This document shows positions 1 through 8,095 of a stretch of DNA of 21,474 nt, one piece after another. The stretch is from DAOTTW01 sp034437615 (GTDB lineage Bacteria; Chloroflexota; Anaerolineae; Aggregatilineales; Phototrophicaceae). Under the pieces are notes generated by a model. It saw only the letters and a program-made list of their open reading frames with translations. It did no database searches and had not been told where the DNA came from. The position numbers and the translations under genes were made by a program. The DNA is taken from assembly GCA_034437615.1 (NCBI GenBank), contig DAOTTW010000479.1:1-21474 (forward strand). Reading direction: 5' to 3'. The first letter of the stretch is position 1. Every line of letters begins with the position of its first letter.

Positions 1-768
1 CTGCAACTCGCGTTTGATTACCCGGATAGCGATGATGTGCGTGTGCAAACCCGCGTGCCGGATGTGACGATTTATGATGCAGAACCGCGCCCATCTGCAA
101 GCGGGACCGCAACTGCTGTGGCGACCGTCGAAGAGGTGCAGACGCAAACTTACACGTTAGCCATGACCGATACGCTATATGAAGAACTCGAAGAAGATGA
201 GCATCAGCCCACAGGCATCACGATTAACGAGGTGAACCCTGAAAATGGCCAGCGCAATGTCGTCACGCGCTTAGAATTGCTGTCACCAGCGAATAAGCCA
301 CCCCATAGCGGCTATGGGGCATACCGCGAAAAGCGCTATGAAACGCTATTACAGGGCATCCCACTGGTGGAGATAGATTATCTGCACGAAACACCACCTG
401 CGGTGCTGGGCGTGCCGGAATACACCAAGCGCCTTGCAAATTCATACCCGTTCTATATCGCTGTCTCGTACCCCAAGCCAACGCTTGAGCAGGGCGTGGT
501 GGTGATATACGGCTTCAATGTGAACAAACCGCTTCCACGAGTGCTGATCCCGTTGCGAGGCGAAGAAACCATCCTGTTTGATTTTGACCCCCCGTATCAG
601 CGCACCTTCAGCAGCTTTCGCAGCTTCAGCAAGCGGCTGGATTATGCCGAAGCGCCGCGCCATTTTGAACGCTACGCCACACAGGACCGCGCCGAAATCG
701 AAAAGACGATGCTCACTGCGGCCAAGCCAAGCCCCGACGATGCCACGCCGCCAAACGCGAGCGGTTGA
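1..768 (+). CDS. DUF4058 family protein, 5'-truncated by the window edge
   Basis: The reading frame is open from base 1, so the true start lies upstream. About 255 residues are visible, ending at TGA 766-768. The core matches the DUF4058 family, which occurs in cyanobacteria, planctomycetes and Chloroflexota and has no established function. The clearest signature is LELLSPANKPPHSGYGAYRE followed by a KRYETLL helix and the strand PLVEIDYL. After it comes a segment with YPFYIAVSYPKP and a late block with VLIPLRGEE and FDFDPPYQRTF, as in other members. The tail after the last conserved block (KPSPDDATPPNASG) is polar and probably disordered. No membrane segment is visible. Nothing in the context suggests a role: the next gene, a HAD phosphatase, starts 98 nt later. 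Family assignment is confident; function is unknown. Confidence 0.85.
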   Translation: MQLAFDYPDSDDVRVQTRVPDVTIYDAEPRPSASGTATAVATVEEVQTQTYTLAMTDTLYEELEEDEHQPTGITINEVNPENGQRNVVTRLELLSPANKPPHSGYGAYREKRYETLLQGIPLVEIDYLHETPPAVLGVPEYTKRLANSYPFYIAVSYPKPTLEQGVVVIYGFNVNKPLPRVLIPLRGEETILFDFDPPYQRTFSSFRSFSKRLDYAEAPRHFERYATQDRAEIEKTMLTAAKPSPDDATPPNASG

Positions 769-866
769 AAAATACACCCCTTTTGCGCAAAATAGCGCCC
801 ACTATCTATCGAGCTGCGTCGTGCATCAAAAGACGCGGCTAATCACGGAGTCCCGAAAGACATTAC

Positions 867-1841
867 ATGACTGAACAAACTGCAACCGAGGTTCAAGCTA
901 ACATCCGGGTAATTTTCATCGACCTGGACAACACCCTGCTGAATTCCAAACATGAGATGAGCGACCGCAACCGCGACGCCATCAAGCGTGCCGTCGCAGA
1001 AGATGTCCAGGTCGTGCTGGCGACGGGCAAAACACGCGCCAGCGCACGGGCCATCATAGAGGCGCTGGGCTTACAGACGCCGGGTATTTACGTGCAGGGT
1101 TTGCTCACGTACAACGCCGATGGCAGCATCCGCCAGCAGCAAACGCTAGACCCCAAAATTATTCGCCGTATCGTTACCTTCGTGGAAGATCGGGGTTTTG
1201 CGGTGCTGGCCTACAGCGGTGATCGTCTGCTCGTCAAAGCACCACACCCGATGGCTGACCGCATCAACGAATATGGCGAACCAAAGGCCGAAATTGTCGG
1301 CCCGTTGGTGAACCAACTGATGAACACGCCGATTCACAAGCTGATTATCTTCGGTGAGGATAAGCGCCTGACTGCTTTGCGCTGGCAACTGACGCAGCAA
1401 CACGAAGGCCATATCCATCTGACGACTGCAAAAGTGCTCGGTACGCTGGAAGTGCTGCCCGCAGGCGCATCTAAGGGCAAGGCGGCCAAGAAGCTGCTGA
1501 AGGATATGGTGCTGAAGCCAGAGAACATGATGGCCATTGGCGACGGCGAAAACGACCTTGAGCTGCTGCAAATGGCAGGGCTGAGCGTGGCTGTGGCCAA
1601 TGCGGATGAGAGGCTGAAGGCGGTCGCGCAGCATGTGGTGGGCAGCAACGACGATGACGGCGTTGCAGAGGCCATCGAGCGTTTCGTCGCGCCGCCACCT
1701 GCACCACCTGCACCAGAACCGCAGCCAGAAGACAGCGAAACGTCATCGGCAGCAGAGGCAGAGGCAGCCGATAGCACGGATCAGCAAGAAACAGCAGTTT
1801 CGGCTGAGACACCCCAGCCAACAGAAAACAAAGAAAATTAA
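867..1841 (+). CDS. Cof-type HAD-superfamily phosphatase with acidic C-terminal tail
   Basis: A cytoplasmic HAD hydrolase of 324 residues, most like the Cof/type IIB sugar-phosphate and nucleotide phosphatases. Motif I is DLDNTLL with nucleophile D19 and D21. Motif II is the Thr of LATGKT near 53. Motif III is K203, and motif IV is GDGENDLELL at 225-234. A cap domain fills roughly 85-195. The catalytic core ends near residue 274. A tail of about 50 residues rich in Pro, Glu, Ala, Thr and Ser follows (PPPAPPAPEPQPEDSETSS and onward), which is unusual for the family and probably disordered. The ATG at 867 is the natural start, with a purine-rich GGAG/GAAAGA stretch 7-20 nt upstream. The natural substrate cannot be read from sequence. 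A repeat element, not a clear terminator, follows the gene. Confidence 0.9.
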   Translation: MTEQTATEVQANIRVIFIDLDNTLLNSKHEMSDRNRDAIKRAVAEDVQVVLATGKTRASARAIIEALGLQTPGIYVQGLLTYNADGSIRQQQTLDPKIIRRIVTFVEDRGFAVLAYSGDRLLVKAPHPMADRINEYGEPKAEIVGPLVNQLMNTPIHKLIIFGEDKRLTALRWQLTQQHEGHIHLTTAKVLGTLEVLPAGASKGKAAKKLLKDMVLKPENMMAIGDGENDLELLQMAGLSVAVANADERLKAVAQHVVGSNDDDGVAEAIERFVAPPPAPPAPEPQPEDSETSSAAEAEAADSTDQQETAVSAETPQPTENKEN

Positions 1842-1870
1842 TGGATAAACGAAAACAAACCTATATGATC

Positions 1871-1920
1871 GTAGGGGCTTAGCACGCTAAGCCCTGGGCG
1901 CAATACATTGCGCCCCTACA
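1871..1920. repeat. Paired hairpin repeat (REP/BIME-like), head-to-head units
   Basis: Two adjacent hairpin units in opposite orientation. The first (1871-1894) begins GTAGGGGC and folds GGGCTTAG against CTAAGCCC. The second (1896-1920) folds GGGCGCAAT (1896-1904) against ATTGCGCCC (1907-1915) and ends in CCTACA. The outer ends GTAGGGGC and GCCCCTAC are inverted copies. GATC lies on both sides (1867-1870 and 1921-1924), which might be a target duplication but is too short to be sure. The same unit, hairpin plus CCTAC tail, recurs near 17421-17486 and 18698-18722. It could also weaken transcription after the HAD gene. Confidence 0.75.
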
Positions 1921-1948
1921 GATCCGTTTTCATATCTCCATTAGGCAT

Positions 1949-1987
1949 TCTTCTTTGTGTCCTCTGTGTTATTCGCGGTCAATTTCC
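1949..1987. repeat. Possible low-complexity T/G-rich intergenic repeat
   Basis: This stretch (TTCTTTGTGTCCTCTGTGTT, then ATTCGCGGTCAATTTCC) resembles the 'ttctttgtgtcctttgtgtctttgtgg' type of dispersed intergenic repeat I recall from many bacterial genomes. Only one copy is in the window, so repeat status is from memory and not shown here. It lies between the paired hairpin element and the rmlB start. Confidence 0.3.
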
Positions 1988-2029
1988 TTCATATGAACAA
2001 AAAACTGAGTCAAATTCAAAGGCATCTCT

Positions 2030-3052
2030 ATGAAAAATATACTCGTGACAGGCGGCGCAGGCTTTATCGGCAGTGCTTTCGTGCGGCAGATGGCCACAGC
2101 CTACCCGCAATATAAAATCGTCACCTACGATAAGCTGACCTATGCGGGCAACCTCGATAATCTGCTAGCCGTCAAAGAATTCAGCAATCACGTCTTCGAG
2201 CAGGGTGATATTGCCGATCGTGAGACTGTGCGCGATGTGCTGACGCGCCATCAGATCGACACGATTGTAAATTTCGCCGCCGAAAGCCACGTTGACCGCA
2301 GCATCTTAGACCCCGACGCCTTTATCATGACCGACGTGTATGGCGTGTATAATCTACTTGAGCAAGCGCGGCAGCATGGCATCGGGCGCTTCGTGCAGGT
2401 CTCGACGGATGAAGTATATGGTGATGTGCCGACAGGCTACAGCACAGAAACCGACCCGTTCCTGCCCAACAGCCCCTATGCCGCCAGCAAAGCCAGTGGT
2501 GAACTGATGGCGCGTTCGTATTTCGTCACCTATGGCATGGATATTGTCATCACACGCGGCAGCAACACCTACGGGCCGTATCAATACCCGGAAAAGCTGA
2601 TCCCGTTCTTCGTGACGGAAGCGCTGGATGACCGCCCGTTGCCCGTTTATGGCGATGGGATGCAGATGCGCGATTGGCTGCATGTGGACGATCATGCTAG
2701 CGGGGTGTCGCTCGTGCTGCACCAGGGTGAATCCGGCGAAGCCTATAACATCGCAGGCGAGGACGTGCGCCACAACATCGACGTGATTAAGCTGATGCTG
2801 AACATCATGGATAAGCCAGAGGCGCTGCTGAAATTCGTGCCCGACCGCGAAGGCCACGACCGCCGCTATGCCATGAGCGCGGAAAAGCTCATGGCGTTGG
2901 GCTGGCTGCGTCAGCACACCTTTGAGGCTGGCTTGCAAGCGACGATTGACTGGTACCGTGATAACGAATGGTGGTGGCGTAAGATCAAGACGGGCGAATA
3001 TCTGGATTATTATAAGCGCCAGTATGCCGCCCGTCTGGAAGCCGCCGACTAG
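2030..3052 (+). CDS. rmlB: dTDP-glucose 4,6-dehydratase
   Basis: Converts dTDP-glucose to dTDP-4-keto-6-deoxyglucose in the cytoplasm, the second step towards dTDP-rhamnose and other deoxysugars. The protein has 340 residues, the usual family length. The NAD-binding Rossmann motif TGGAGFIGS lies at 7-15. The catalytic Thr-Asp-Glu triad is in STDEVYGD (T126, D127, E128). The extended SDR pair is Y150 and K154 in YAASK. Substrate-binding blocks SNTYGPYQYPEKLIP (178-192) and MRDWLHVDDH (213-222) are typical of RmlB and not of GalE. The ATG at 2030 is the first sensible start. No rmlA, rmlC or rmlD is in the window, so the rest of the pathway must be elsewhere or this copy serves another deoxysugar. 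The M20 hydrolase gene follows within about 25 nt on the same strand and is probably co-transcribed. Confidence 0.95.
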   Translation: MKNILVTGGAGFIGSAFVRQMATAYPQYKIVTYDKLTYAGNLDNLLAVKEFSNHVFEQGDIADRETVRDVLTRHQIDTIVNFAAESHVDRSILDPDAFIMTDVYGVYNLLEQARQHGIGRFVQVSTDEVYGDVPTGYSTETDPFLPNSPYAASKASGELMARSYFVTYGMDIVITRGSNTYGPYQYPEKLIPFFVTEALDDRPLPVYGDGMQMRDWLHVDDHASGVSLVLHQGESGEAYNIAGEDVRHNIDVIKLMLNIMDKPEALLKFVPDREGHDRRYAMSAEKLMALGWLRQHTFEAGLQATIDWYRDNEWWWRKIKTGEYLDYYKRQYAARLEAAD

Positions 3053-3077
3053 CGAGAGAGTGGTGACAAAACGCGAC

Positions 3078-4259
3078 ATGGATTTCTCAGCCGAAGCCGC
3101 AAGCCTATACGATGAATTGATCGCCCGTCGGCGTGACCTGCATATGTACCCTGAACTCGCCTACGAAGAGCATCGCACGGCAGGCATCATCGCAGAGGAA
3201 TTGCAGCGGCTCGGTTATGAGGTGCGCACGGGCTTTGCGGGTACAGGCGTCGTCGGCATTCTGGAAGGCGCTACAGATGGCCCGACGGTCTTGTATCGCT
3301 CCGATATGGACGCGCTGCCCATCCACGAAGAAAACGACGTACCCTATAAATCCTGCAATCCCGGCAAGATGCACGCCTGTGGGCACGACGGGCACATGTC
3401 CATCGCGCTGGGTGTGGCTAAACTGCTGGCGCAGCACCGCGACCAATTGCGCGGCTGTGTGAAATTCGTGTTTCAGCCCGGTGAAGAGGGGGCAGGCGGT
3501 GCGCTGGCCATGATTGACGATGGCATATTGCAAGACCCTGCGCCGGATGTGGTGCTTGGCCTGCACCTGTGGAATATACTGCCCTTCGGTAAGGTGGGTG
3601 TGGCTGAGGGTGCGATGATGTCCGGTTCTTCGGTCTTTAACATTGTAGTGCGCGGCAAGGGTGGCCATGCCGCCATGCCACACACGACCATCGACCCCGT
3701 ATCCTGCACGGGGCAGTTGATTACAGCGCTGCACACGATTGTCGGGCGCAAGATGAACGCCATGTCCGGCGCGGTGGTGCTCAGCGTGACGGGCGTGCAG
3801 AGCAGCAACTTCAAGCACAATATCATCCCCGAAAAAGTCGATATTATGGGCACCTTCCGCACTTTCAACGCCTACACCAGCGAATTGCTAGAGCAGCACA
3901 TCCGCGATGTGAGCCACAACGTCTGTGAGAGCGTCGGCTGCAAAGCTGAGGTCAATGTCAAGCACTTGACGATCCCGGTGGTGAATCATCCTGATGTGGT
4001 GCAGCGCGTGAGCCGCATTGCGGGCCGCCTCGTCGGTGAGGATAATTTGGTGCATGATGAGCGCACGATGGCCTCTGAGGATGTGTCGTACCTGCTGGAA
4101 GATACGCCGGGTATGTTCGTGCTGGTCGGGTCTGCGAATGATGTGCGTGGGCTGAATTATGGCCATCATCACCCGCGCTTTGATTTTGACGAGCGCGTGT
4201 TGCCATTGGCGGTGAACCTGATGGCCTCGACCGTCGCGGATTATTTGCTGCCGGATTGA
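3078..4259 (+). CDS. M20 family metallo-amidohydrolase (N-acyl-amino-acid / hippurate hydrolase type)
   Basis: A zinc-type M20 amidohydrolase that cleaves N-acyl amino acids or similar amides; the exact substrate is not readable. With the ATG at 3078 it has 393 residues, a normal length. Metal ligands are visible: C101 and H103 in HACGHDGH, E136/E137 in FQPGEEGAGG, H163 in GLHLWN, and a late His in YGHHHP (362-366). The dimerisation (lid) domain begins near 185 with GKGGHAAMPH. An in-frame GTG at 3063 is an alternative start. A GAGAGAG stretch at 3054-3060 sits too close to 3063 and rather far from 3078, so the start is uncertain by five codons. The frame is open further upstream inside rmlB, but that overlap is not credible. 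It converges on the histidine kinase gene, with 13 nt between the stops. Confidence 0.92.
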   Translation: MDFSAEAASLYDELIARRRDLHMYPELAYEEHRTAGIIAEELQRLGYEVRTGFAGTGVVGILEGATDGPTVLYRSDMDALPIHEENDVPYKSCNPGKMHACGHDGHMSIALGVAKLLAQHRDQLRGCVKFVFQPGEEGAGGALAMIDDGILQDPAPDVVLGLHLWNILPFGKVGVAEGAMMSGSSVFNIVVRGKGGHAAMPHTTIDPVSCTGQLITALHTIVGRKMNAMSGAVVLSVTGVQSSNFKHNIIPEKVDIMGTFRTFNAYTSELLEQHIRDVSHNVCESVGCKAEVNVKHLTIPVVNHPDVVQRVSRIAGRLVGEDNLVHDERTMASEDVSYLLEDTPGMFVLVGSANDVRGLNYGHHHPRFDFDERVLPLAVNLMASTVADYLLPD

Positions 4260-4272
4260 TTTTTGCGTGCTT

Positions 4273-6150
4273 CTATCTTACGGCGGCCTGATCCTGGCTC
4301 TCGTTATGGTTTTGTGCGATGCCCACGCTGAACGAGAACGCGCTACCCTTGCCCAGCTTGCTCTTAATCTCGATGCGGCTGCCCATCTGTTCGACCAGAC
4401 TTGCTGCAATCGCAAAGCCTAGCCCTGTGCCCCGCTGCCCCATCGTATACTCGTCGTCACTACGCCAGAATTTCGTTCCCAGCTTGCGCAGGCCCTCTTC
4501 GCTGAGGCCGATGCCCGTATCCGCCACCGTAAAGCGCACGCGCTCGCCTTCGCGCTTGGCACGCAGCATCACCTTGCCGCCATCCGGCGTGTATTTGTAG
4601 GCGTTGCTGATGAGGTTGGTCAGCACCTGCATCAGACGGTAATAATCCGTCCAGAGGACGGGCAGGTTTGGTTCAATCTCCTCGATGTATTTGTGCTTGC
4701 GCTCACGGATTTGCGGCATGGTGGTATCACGCACGGCTGTCACCACGTCGTTGACGAGCACGCGGGTTTCTTTCATCAGGAATTGCCCGCTTTCGATGCG
4801 GCTGATGTCCGACAAATCCGACACCAGCATCTCCATGCGTTTGACTGTATCCGTTATGCGGTTCGCGAATTCGTACTGGCGCTTGCTCAGGTTATCGGAA
4901 TGCATCCGCAGCAAGTCGGCATAGCCAGCGATGCTGGTCATGGGCGTTTTCAGGTCATGCGCGACGATGCCCACGAATTCACTTTTGGCTTTATCCGCAG
5001 ATTGCACGGCAGCGTATAGGCGTGCATTCTCGATGGTGACAGCCGCCCGTGTCACCACGCGCTCGACCAATTCCTGCTCGTTCGTGCTAAAACCCCCCGT
5101 TTCATGGCGCAACACCATCAGGCCGATCACCTCTTCTTTGCGCAGCACGGGCACCGCCAGCAACGTCAGCGGGTGTTTTTCATCCGGCTGAAAGCTGAGC
5201 GGTTGGCGCGTCTTGATGACCTCCCAGATTGGCGGGTAGGTGCCGCCGAGGTCAAGAATCTGGTTCGGGTTGTGGTCCGTCTGACCGTAGTGATGCTCCG
5301 CGATGATACATGGTTGCTCACCCTGGACCAAAATGCCCAGATGACCGCCACTAGCCCCGGCAATGCGACAGGCGGATTCCAGCGTGATGAGCATAGCTTC
5401 GTCGGGGTCTAGCGTTTCGTTCAGGCGCATATCCACCCGGCGCAGTTGCCGCAATTCTTCGACGCGGGCGGCGAGTTGTTCGTCGGTTTCGCTGAATAAG
5501 ATGGCGTTGTCGATGGCGATAGCGGCCTGGCCAGCCAACGCTTCCAGCGTGTTCAGGTCGTCCTCGCTAAAGAGGCCGGCGACGATGCGGTTTTCGACGT
5601 AGGCTATGCCCATGATGTTGCCACGCGCCCATAATGGCACAGCCATAATGCTGCGCAACGCCTGGCTGATGATGCTGACCTGGCCTGCAAAGCGCGAATC
5701 TTCAGCCGCGTTGGTCGTCAGGATGGCCTCGCCCGAATCCAGCACGAGGTTGGCAATCGTGCGGCTGTAACGGAAGTGATCGCTACCGAGCGTTTGCTGA
5801 TCTAAATTGCGTGCGACCTTCGGCTGCAATTCGCCGTCATCGTCGCGCAGCATCAAGAAGCCGCGCTCTGCGCCCGTTAGTTGAATCACCGCGTCCATCA
5901 CCTGATCTAGCACCGTTTGTTCATCCAGCGATGTCCCCAGCATCCGCCCAACCAGATACAGCGCTTCAAAGCGGCTGGAGTGCTTTTCCTGGGTGGTGCT
6001 TTCACCGATGCGTGCTAGCAGGTCTTCGATTTTGTCGAATTGGCGCAGCATATATTCGGTATCAATGCGCCCTGCTTTGACCTGACCACGCAGCAGCTTC
6101 AGGATGTGGCGTGTATTGCTGACTTCTTGCTCGCTGATTGGCTCCGTCAT
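4273..6150 (-). CDS. Soluble GAF-GAF sensor histidine kinase
   Basis: A cytoplasmic two-component kinase of 625 residues with no membrane segment, so it should sense an internal signal. Order: a helical N-terminus (1-60), a GAF domain (about 62-218), a short coiled linker (220-240), a second GAF domain (about 240-380), a HisKA helix pair with phospho-acceptor H398 in IVAHDLKTPMTS, then the ATPase domain. The ATPase shows the N box (N516 in TNLISNAYKYTPDGG), G1 (D544 in VADTGIGL), the F box (KFWRSDD) and G2 (GTGLGFA, 574-580). All catalytic boxes are intact. The open frame extends to 6222, but that would overlap the upstream nth-like gene. The ATG at 6150 leaves a 14-nt gap and gives MTEPISEQEV. 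Close spacing suggests co-transcription with the endonuclease. No receiver gene is adjacent, so the partner is unknown. Confidence 0.93.
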   Translation of the reverse strand: MTEPISEQEVSNTRHILKLLRGQVKAGRIDTEYMLRQFDKIEDLLARIGESTTQEKHSSRFEALYLVGRMLGTSLDEQTVLDQVMDAVIQLTGAERGFLMLRDDDGELQPKVARNLDQQTLGSDHFRYSRTIANLVLDSGEAILTTNAAEDSRFAGQVSIISQALRSIMAVPLWARGNIMGIAYVENRIVAGLFSEDDLNTLEALAGQAAIAIDNAILFSETDEQLAARVEELRQLRRVDMRLNETLDPDEAMLITLESACRIAGASGGHLGILVQGEQPCIIAEHHYGQTDHNPNQILDLGGTYPPIWEVIKTRQPLSFQPDEKHPLTLLAVPVLRKEEVIGLMVLRHETGGFSTNEQELVERVVTRAAVTIENARLYAAVQSADKAKSEFVGIVAHDLKTPMTSIAGYADLLRMHSDNLSKRQYEFANRITDTVKRMEMLVSDLSDISRIESGQFLMKETRVLVNDVVTAVRDTTMPQIRERKHKYIEEIEPNLPVLWTDYYRLMQVLTNLISNAYKYTPDGGKVMLRAKREGERVRFTVADTGIGLSEEGLRKLGTKFWRSDDEYTMGQRGTGLGFAIAASLVEQMGSRIEIKSKLGKGSAFSFSVGIAQNHNESQDQAAVR

Positions 6151-6164
6151 GGCGGCTCGCTCGT

Positions 6165-6857
6165 CTATTCGGCTTGTTCGGGCAGAGAAGCGTAATAGTC
6201 GCAATGCGCCTGGATTGGGCATTGCTCACATAGTGGGTTTCTGGCCTTGCACAGGGCACGCCCATGATAAATCATTTGTAGGTGAAATGAATAGTAGTCT
6301 TTTGGTGGAACGATGGCTTCCATCATGGGGTGTGCTTTATCTGCGCTGATCTTCTGCGGCAGAAAGCCGATGCGCTTGCCGACGCGGTGCACGTGGGTAT
6401 CTACCGGGAAGGCTGGCAGGTTATAGGCGAAGCACAGCACAATCGCGGCGGTCTTTGGGCCGACACCGGGCAGGTCCACCAGCCATTTTTTCGCGTCGTC
6501 AATCGCAAGCTCACGCAGGAAGTCGATGTTGTACGCCCCCTGTTCATCGAAGATGCGCCCTAGAATCTTCTGGATGCGCGGGCCTTTCTGGTTGGCCAAA
6601 CCAGCAGGGCGAATCGTGTCAATAAGTTCGTCCTCTGCTGCGTGGTGCGCGGCTTCCCAGGTCGGAAAGCGCTTTTTCAGCGCCGAAAAACCCCGGTCCC
6701 GGTTGGCGTCGTTGGTGTTCTGGCTCAGCACACAGCTAATCAGTTCGTCCATGCCATCCAGATGACCACGCCATACCTTGCGGCCATAGGTCGTTGCTAG
6801 TGCCTGGGCAATGGGCGGGTACTTTGCTTGTGCGTAGGCAATGTGTTCTTGGTCCAA
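6165..6857 (-). CDS. nth: Endonuclease III-like DNA glycosylase/lyase
   Basis: A base-excision repair enzyme of the HhH-GPD superfamily that removes oxidised bases and nicks at abasic sites. The helix-hairpin-helix is LPGVGPKTAA, with the catalytic lysine at K135, and the GPD aspartate is D153 in FPVDTHVHR. The iron-sulphur loop is complete: Cys-x6-Cys-x2-Cys-x5-Cys at 203, 210, 213 and 219. Two TTG starts are possible. The outer one at 6911 adds 18 residues, has no nearby ribosome site, and that stretch is AT-rich with ATA, TTA and AGA codons unlike the rest. The inner TTG at 6857 has GGGGA (complement of 6867-6871) 9 nt upstream and gives 230 residues, closer to family length, so I prefer it. 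It could be a subfamily with altered specificity, since the nth symbol rests on motifs only. Confidence 0.88.
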   Translation of the reverse strand: MDQEHIAYAQAKYPPIAQALATTYGRKVWRGHLDGMDELISCVLSQNTNDANRDRGFSALKKRFPTWEAAHHAAEDELIDTIRPAGLANQKGPRIQKILGRIFDEQGAYNIDFLRELAIDDAKKWLVDLPGVGPKTAAIVLCFAYNLPAFPVDTHVHRVGKRIGFLPQKISADKAHPMMEAIVPPKDYYSFHLQMIYHGRALCKARNPLCEQCPIQAHCDYYASLPEQAE

Positions 6858-6945
6858 TGTGTACGGTCCCCATAAATTTGCATCACGTCTGAATTGTAAC
6901 TCTATGGGCAACCAAACGGCAAGTTATTGCTGCCTCACACATGGG

Positions 6946-6973
6946 GCGAACTGTAAAAAGCTGTAAAGTTCGC
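6946..6973. other. Small inverted repeat between two minus-strand genes
   Basis: GCGAACT (6946-6952) and AGTTCGC (6967-6973) form a perfect 7-bp inverted repeat around a 14-nt centre that contains CTGTAAA twice. It lies between the end of the small membrane protein gene and the start of the endonuclease gene, both on the minus strand. It may be an operator or a weak terminator. Read on the minus strand, the run of Ts falls inside the loop, not after the stem, so it is not a classical terminator. Confidence 0.35.
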
Positions 6974-7025
6974 TATCTTTCACAATGTTTTTAATACGCC
7001 GTCAGGCCGTGTGCTGGCCGTTGTG

Positions 7026-7343
7026 CTATGCTTCGCTTGTATCGGGCGTCTGTGGGCCTTGTTTCGGCTTTTGCGCCTGTTCGCGCTGTTCAGCGCCCTG
7101 AAAATACAACGCAATCGCCAGCGCGCCGACGCTCAGGCCACCACCCAGCAGCAAACCAACCAGCAGGGCATGGGCCAACAACGTATCCTGTGCCAGCGAA
7201 AACAACGTCATGACGATAATCGAGCACAGCACGCCACCAGTCGCTAATACAGCAGTCGGCCCCAGGCGGCGACGAATCGCGATGTACATCGCGACGACAA
7301 TGCCAGCGAAAACCAGGAAAAATAATATTGCGGCGGGGTTCAT
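7026..7343 (-). CDS. Small membrane protein with three predicted helices
   Basis: A 105-residue protein that I do not recognise. Hydrophobic segments lie at about 4-24, 31-50 and 55-82. A basic loop (RRRLG) follows the first, and the charged tail (EQREQAQKPKQGPQTPDTSEA, split by several Lys and Gln) is soluble. A good ribosome site, AAAGGAG (complement of 7356-7362), lies 12 nt before the ATG and supports a real gene. It begins 35 nt after the kynB stop on the same strand and is probably in the same transcript, but nothing ties it to tryptophan breakdown. Other reading frames over this region are longer but have no ribosome site and no sensible composition. Confidence 0.7.
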   Translation of the reverse strand: MNPAAILFFLVFAGIVVAMYIAIRRRLGPTAVLATGGVLCSIIVMTLFSLAQDTLLAHALLVGLLLGGGLSVGALAIALYFQGAEQREQAQKPKQGPQTPDTSEA

Positions 7344-7378
7344 AGCGGTTTCTAGCTCCTTTGGTATTCAGGCGATAT

Positions 7379-8005
7379 TCAGGACAGGGTGCGTAAGATG
7401 GCCCGCACAGGCGACCCACAGGCCGCGTCTAATTTCAGCGGCAGTGCCACCAGTTCATAATCGCCATCAGGTACATCACGCAATAGCAAATGCTCCAAGT
7501 TCACCATGCCATGACGCCGTAGCGCATGGTGACAGGGCAAATCCTTGCTATCGAACGCATCGACGGAGGGCGAATCCAGCCCGATGAGCTTGTAACCCAA
7601 TGCGGCTAGATGCGCGATGAGGTCTACACTCAAATACGGGATCATCTGCGGCCATTGGTCGTCGGGTAAAGCGCTGACGTGGCTGTGAATTAGCAAGCGC
7701 TCGCCGCCTGTCAGGTCAACATGCCTGAAATGCTGCGGTGATAGCGGCCCGTCCTGTAAATCCACTGTGACGACACGCGCCCGCCCGATGTAAGCATCTA
7801 GCGGCATGGTGGCCGGGTGGTCGCCATCATCGGCGTAGTGATAATAGGCATCGGCGTGGCTGCCTGTGTGTGCGCTTAGCGTCAGCGTGAGCAGGTTCAC
7901 GGCATCGCCGGCGCTTTTGCGCAGGGTGTGCGCTGCGCTATAGGCTGTATCCCCTGGCCAAACGTGGGTATTGCGGCGAATCGTGCGTGTGATGTCATAT
8001 AGCAT
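7379..8005 (-). CDS. kynB: Kynurenine formamidase (arylformamidase), cyclase family
   Basis: Hydrolyses N-formylkynurenine to kynurenine and formate in tryptophan catabolism. The metal-binding signature HTGSHAD (46-52, ligands H46, H50, D52) is intact. It is followed by HYADDG (56-61), and later by IGLDSPSVD (141-149), DSKDLPCHHALRRHG and NLEHLLLRDV, ending in YELVALPLKLDAACGSPVRA. These blocks follow bacterial KynB closely, more so than the generic cyclase family. The frame opens at 8062, but the ATG at 8005 gives 208 residues and the MLYDIT start expected for the family. No tryptophan dioxygenase or kynureninase is in the window, so the gene is an orphan here. It may act on other formamides. 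It is divergent from the unknown gene at 8179. Confidence 0.88.
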   Translation of the reverse strand: MLYDITRTIRRNTHVWPGDTAYSAAHTLRKSAGDAVNLLTLTLSAHTGSHADAYYHYADDGDHPATMPLDAYIGRARVVTVDLQDGPLSPQHFRHVDLTGGERLLIHSHVSALPDDQWPQMIPYLSVDLIAHLAALGYKLIGLDSPSVDAFDSKDLPCHHALRRHGMVNLEHLLLRDVPDGDYELVALPLKLDAACGSPVRAILRTLS

Positions 8006-8095
8006 GAGAGCGACTCTGTAGCCATGCAAATCGTCATCAGTGTAGCAGACATCGGGCAGCATGTGCGTGAAAACTCGCCGATTTCAGACAAATCT

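Noticed and set aside
2354..3079. Long minus-strand open frame (241 codons) opposite rmlB
   Set aside because: It mirrors the codon pattern of rmlB, has no family signature, and rmlB's motifs are complete.
3105..3818. Minus-strand open frame (237 codons) opposite the M20 hydrolase
   Set aside because: His-rich shadow of a well-supported gene; no ribosome site or motif.
4260..4272. Terminator between the M20 hydrolase and the convergent kinase
   Set aside because: Only 13 nt separate the stops and no hairpin is present.
6946..6973. Rho-independent terminator
   Set aside because: The stem is only 7 bp, the loop is long, and no T run follows on the minus strand.
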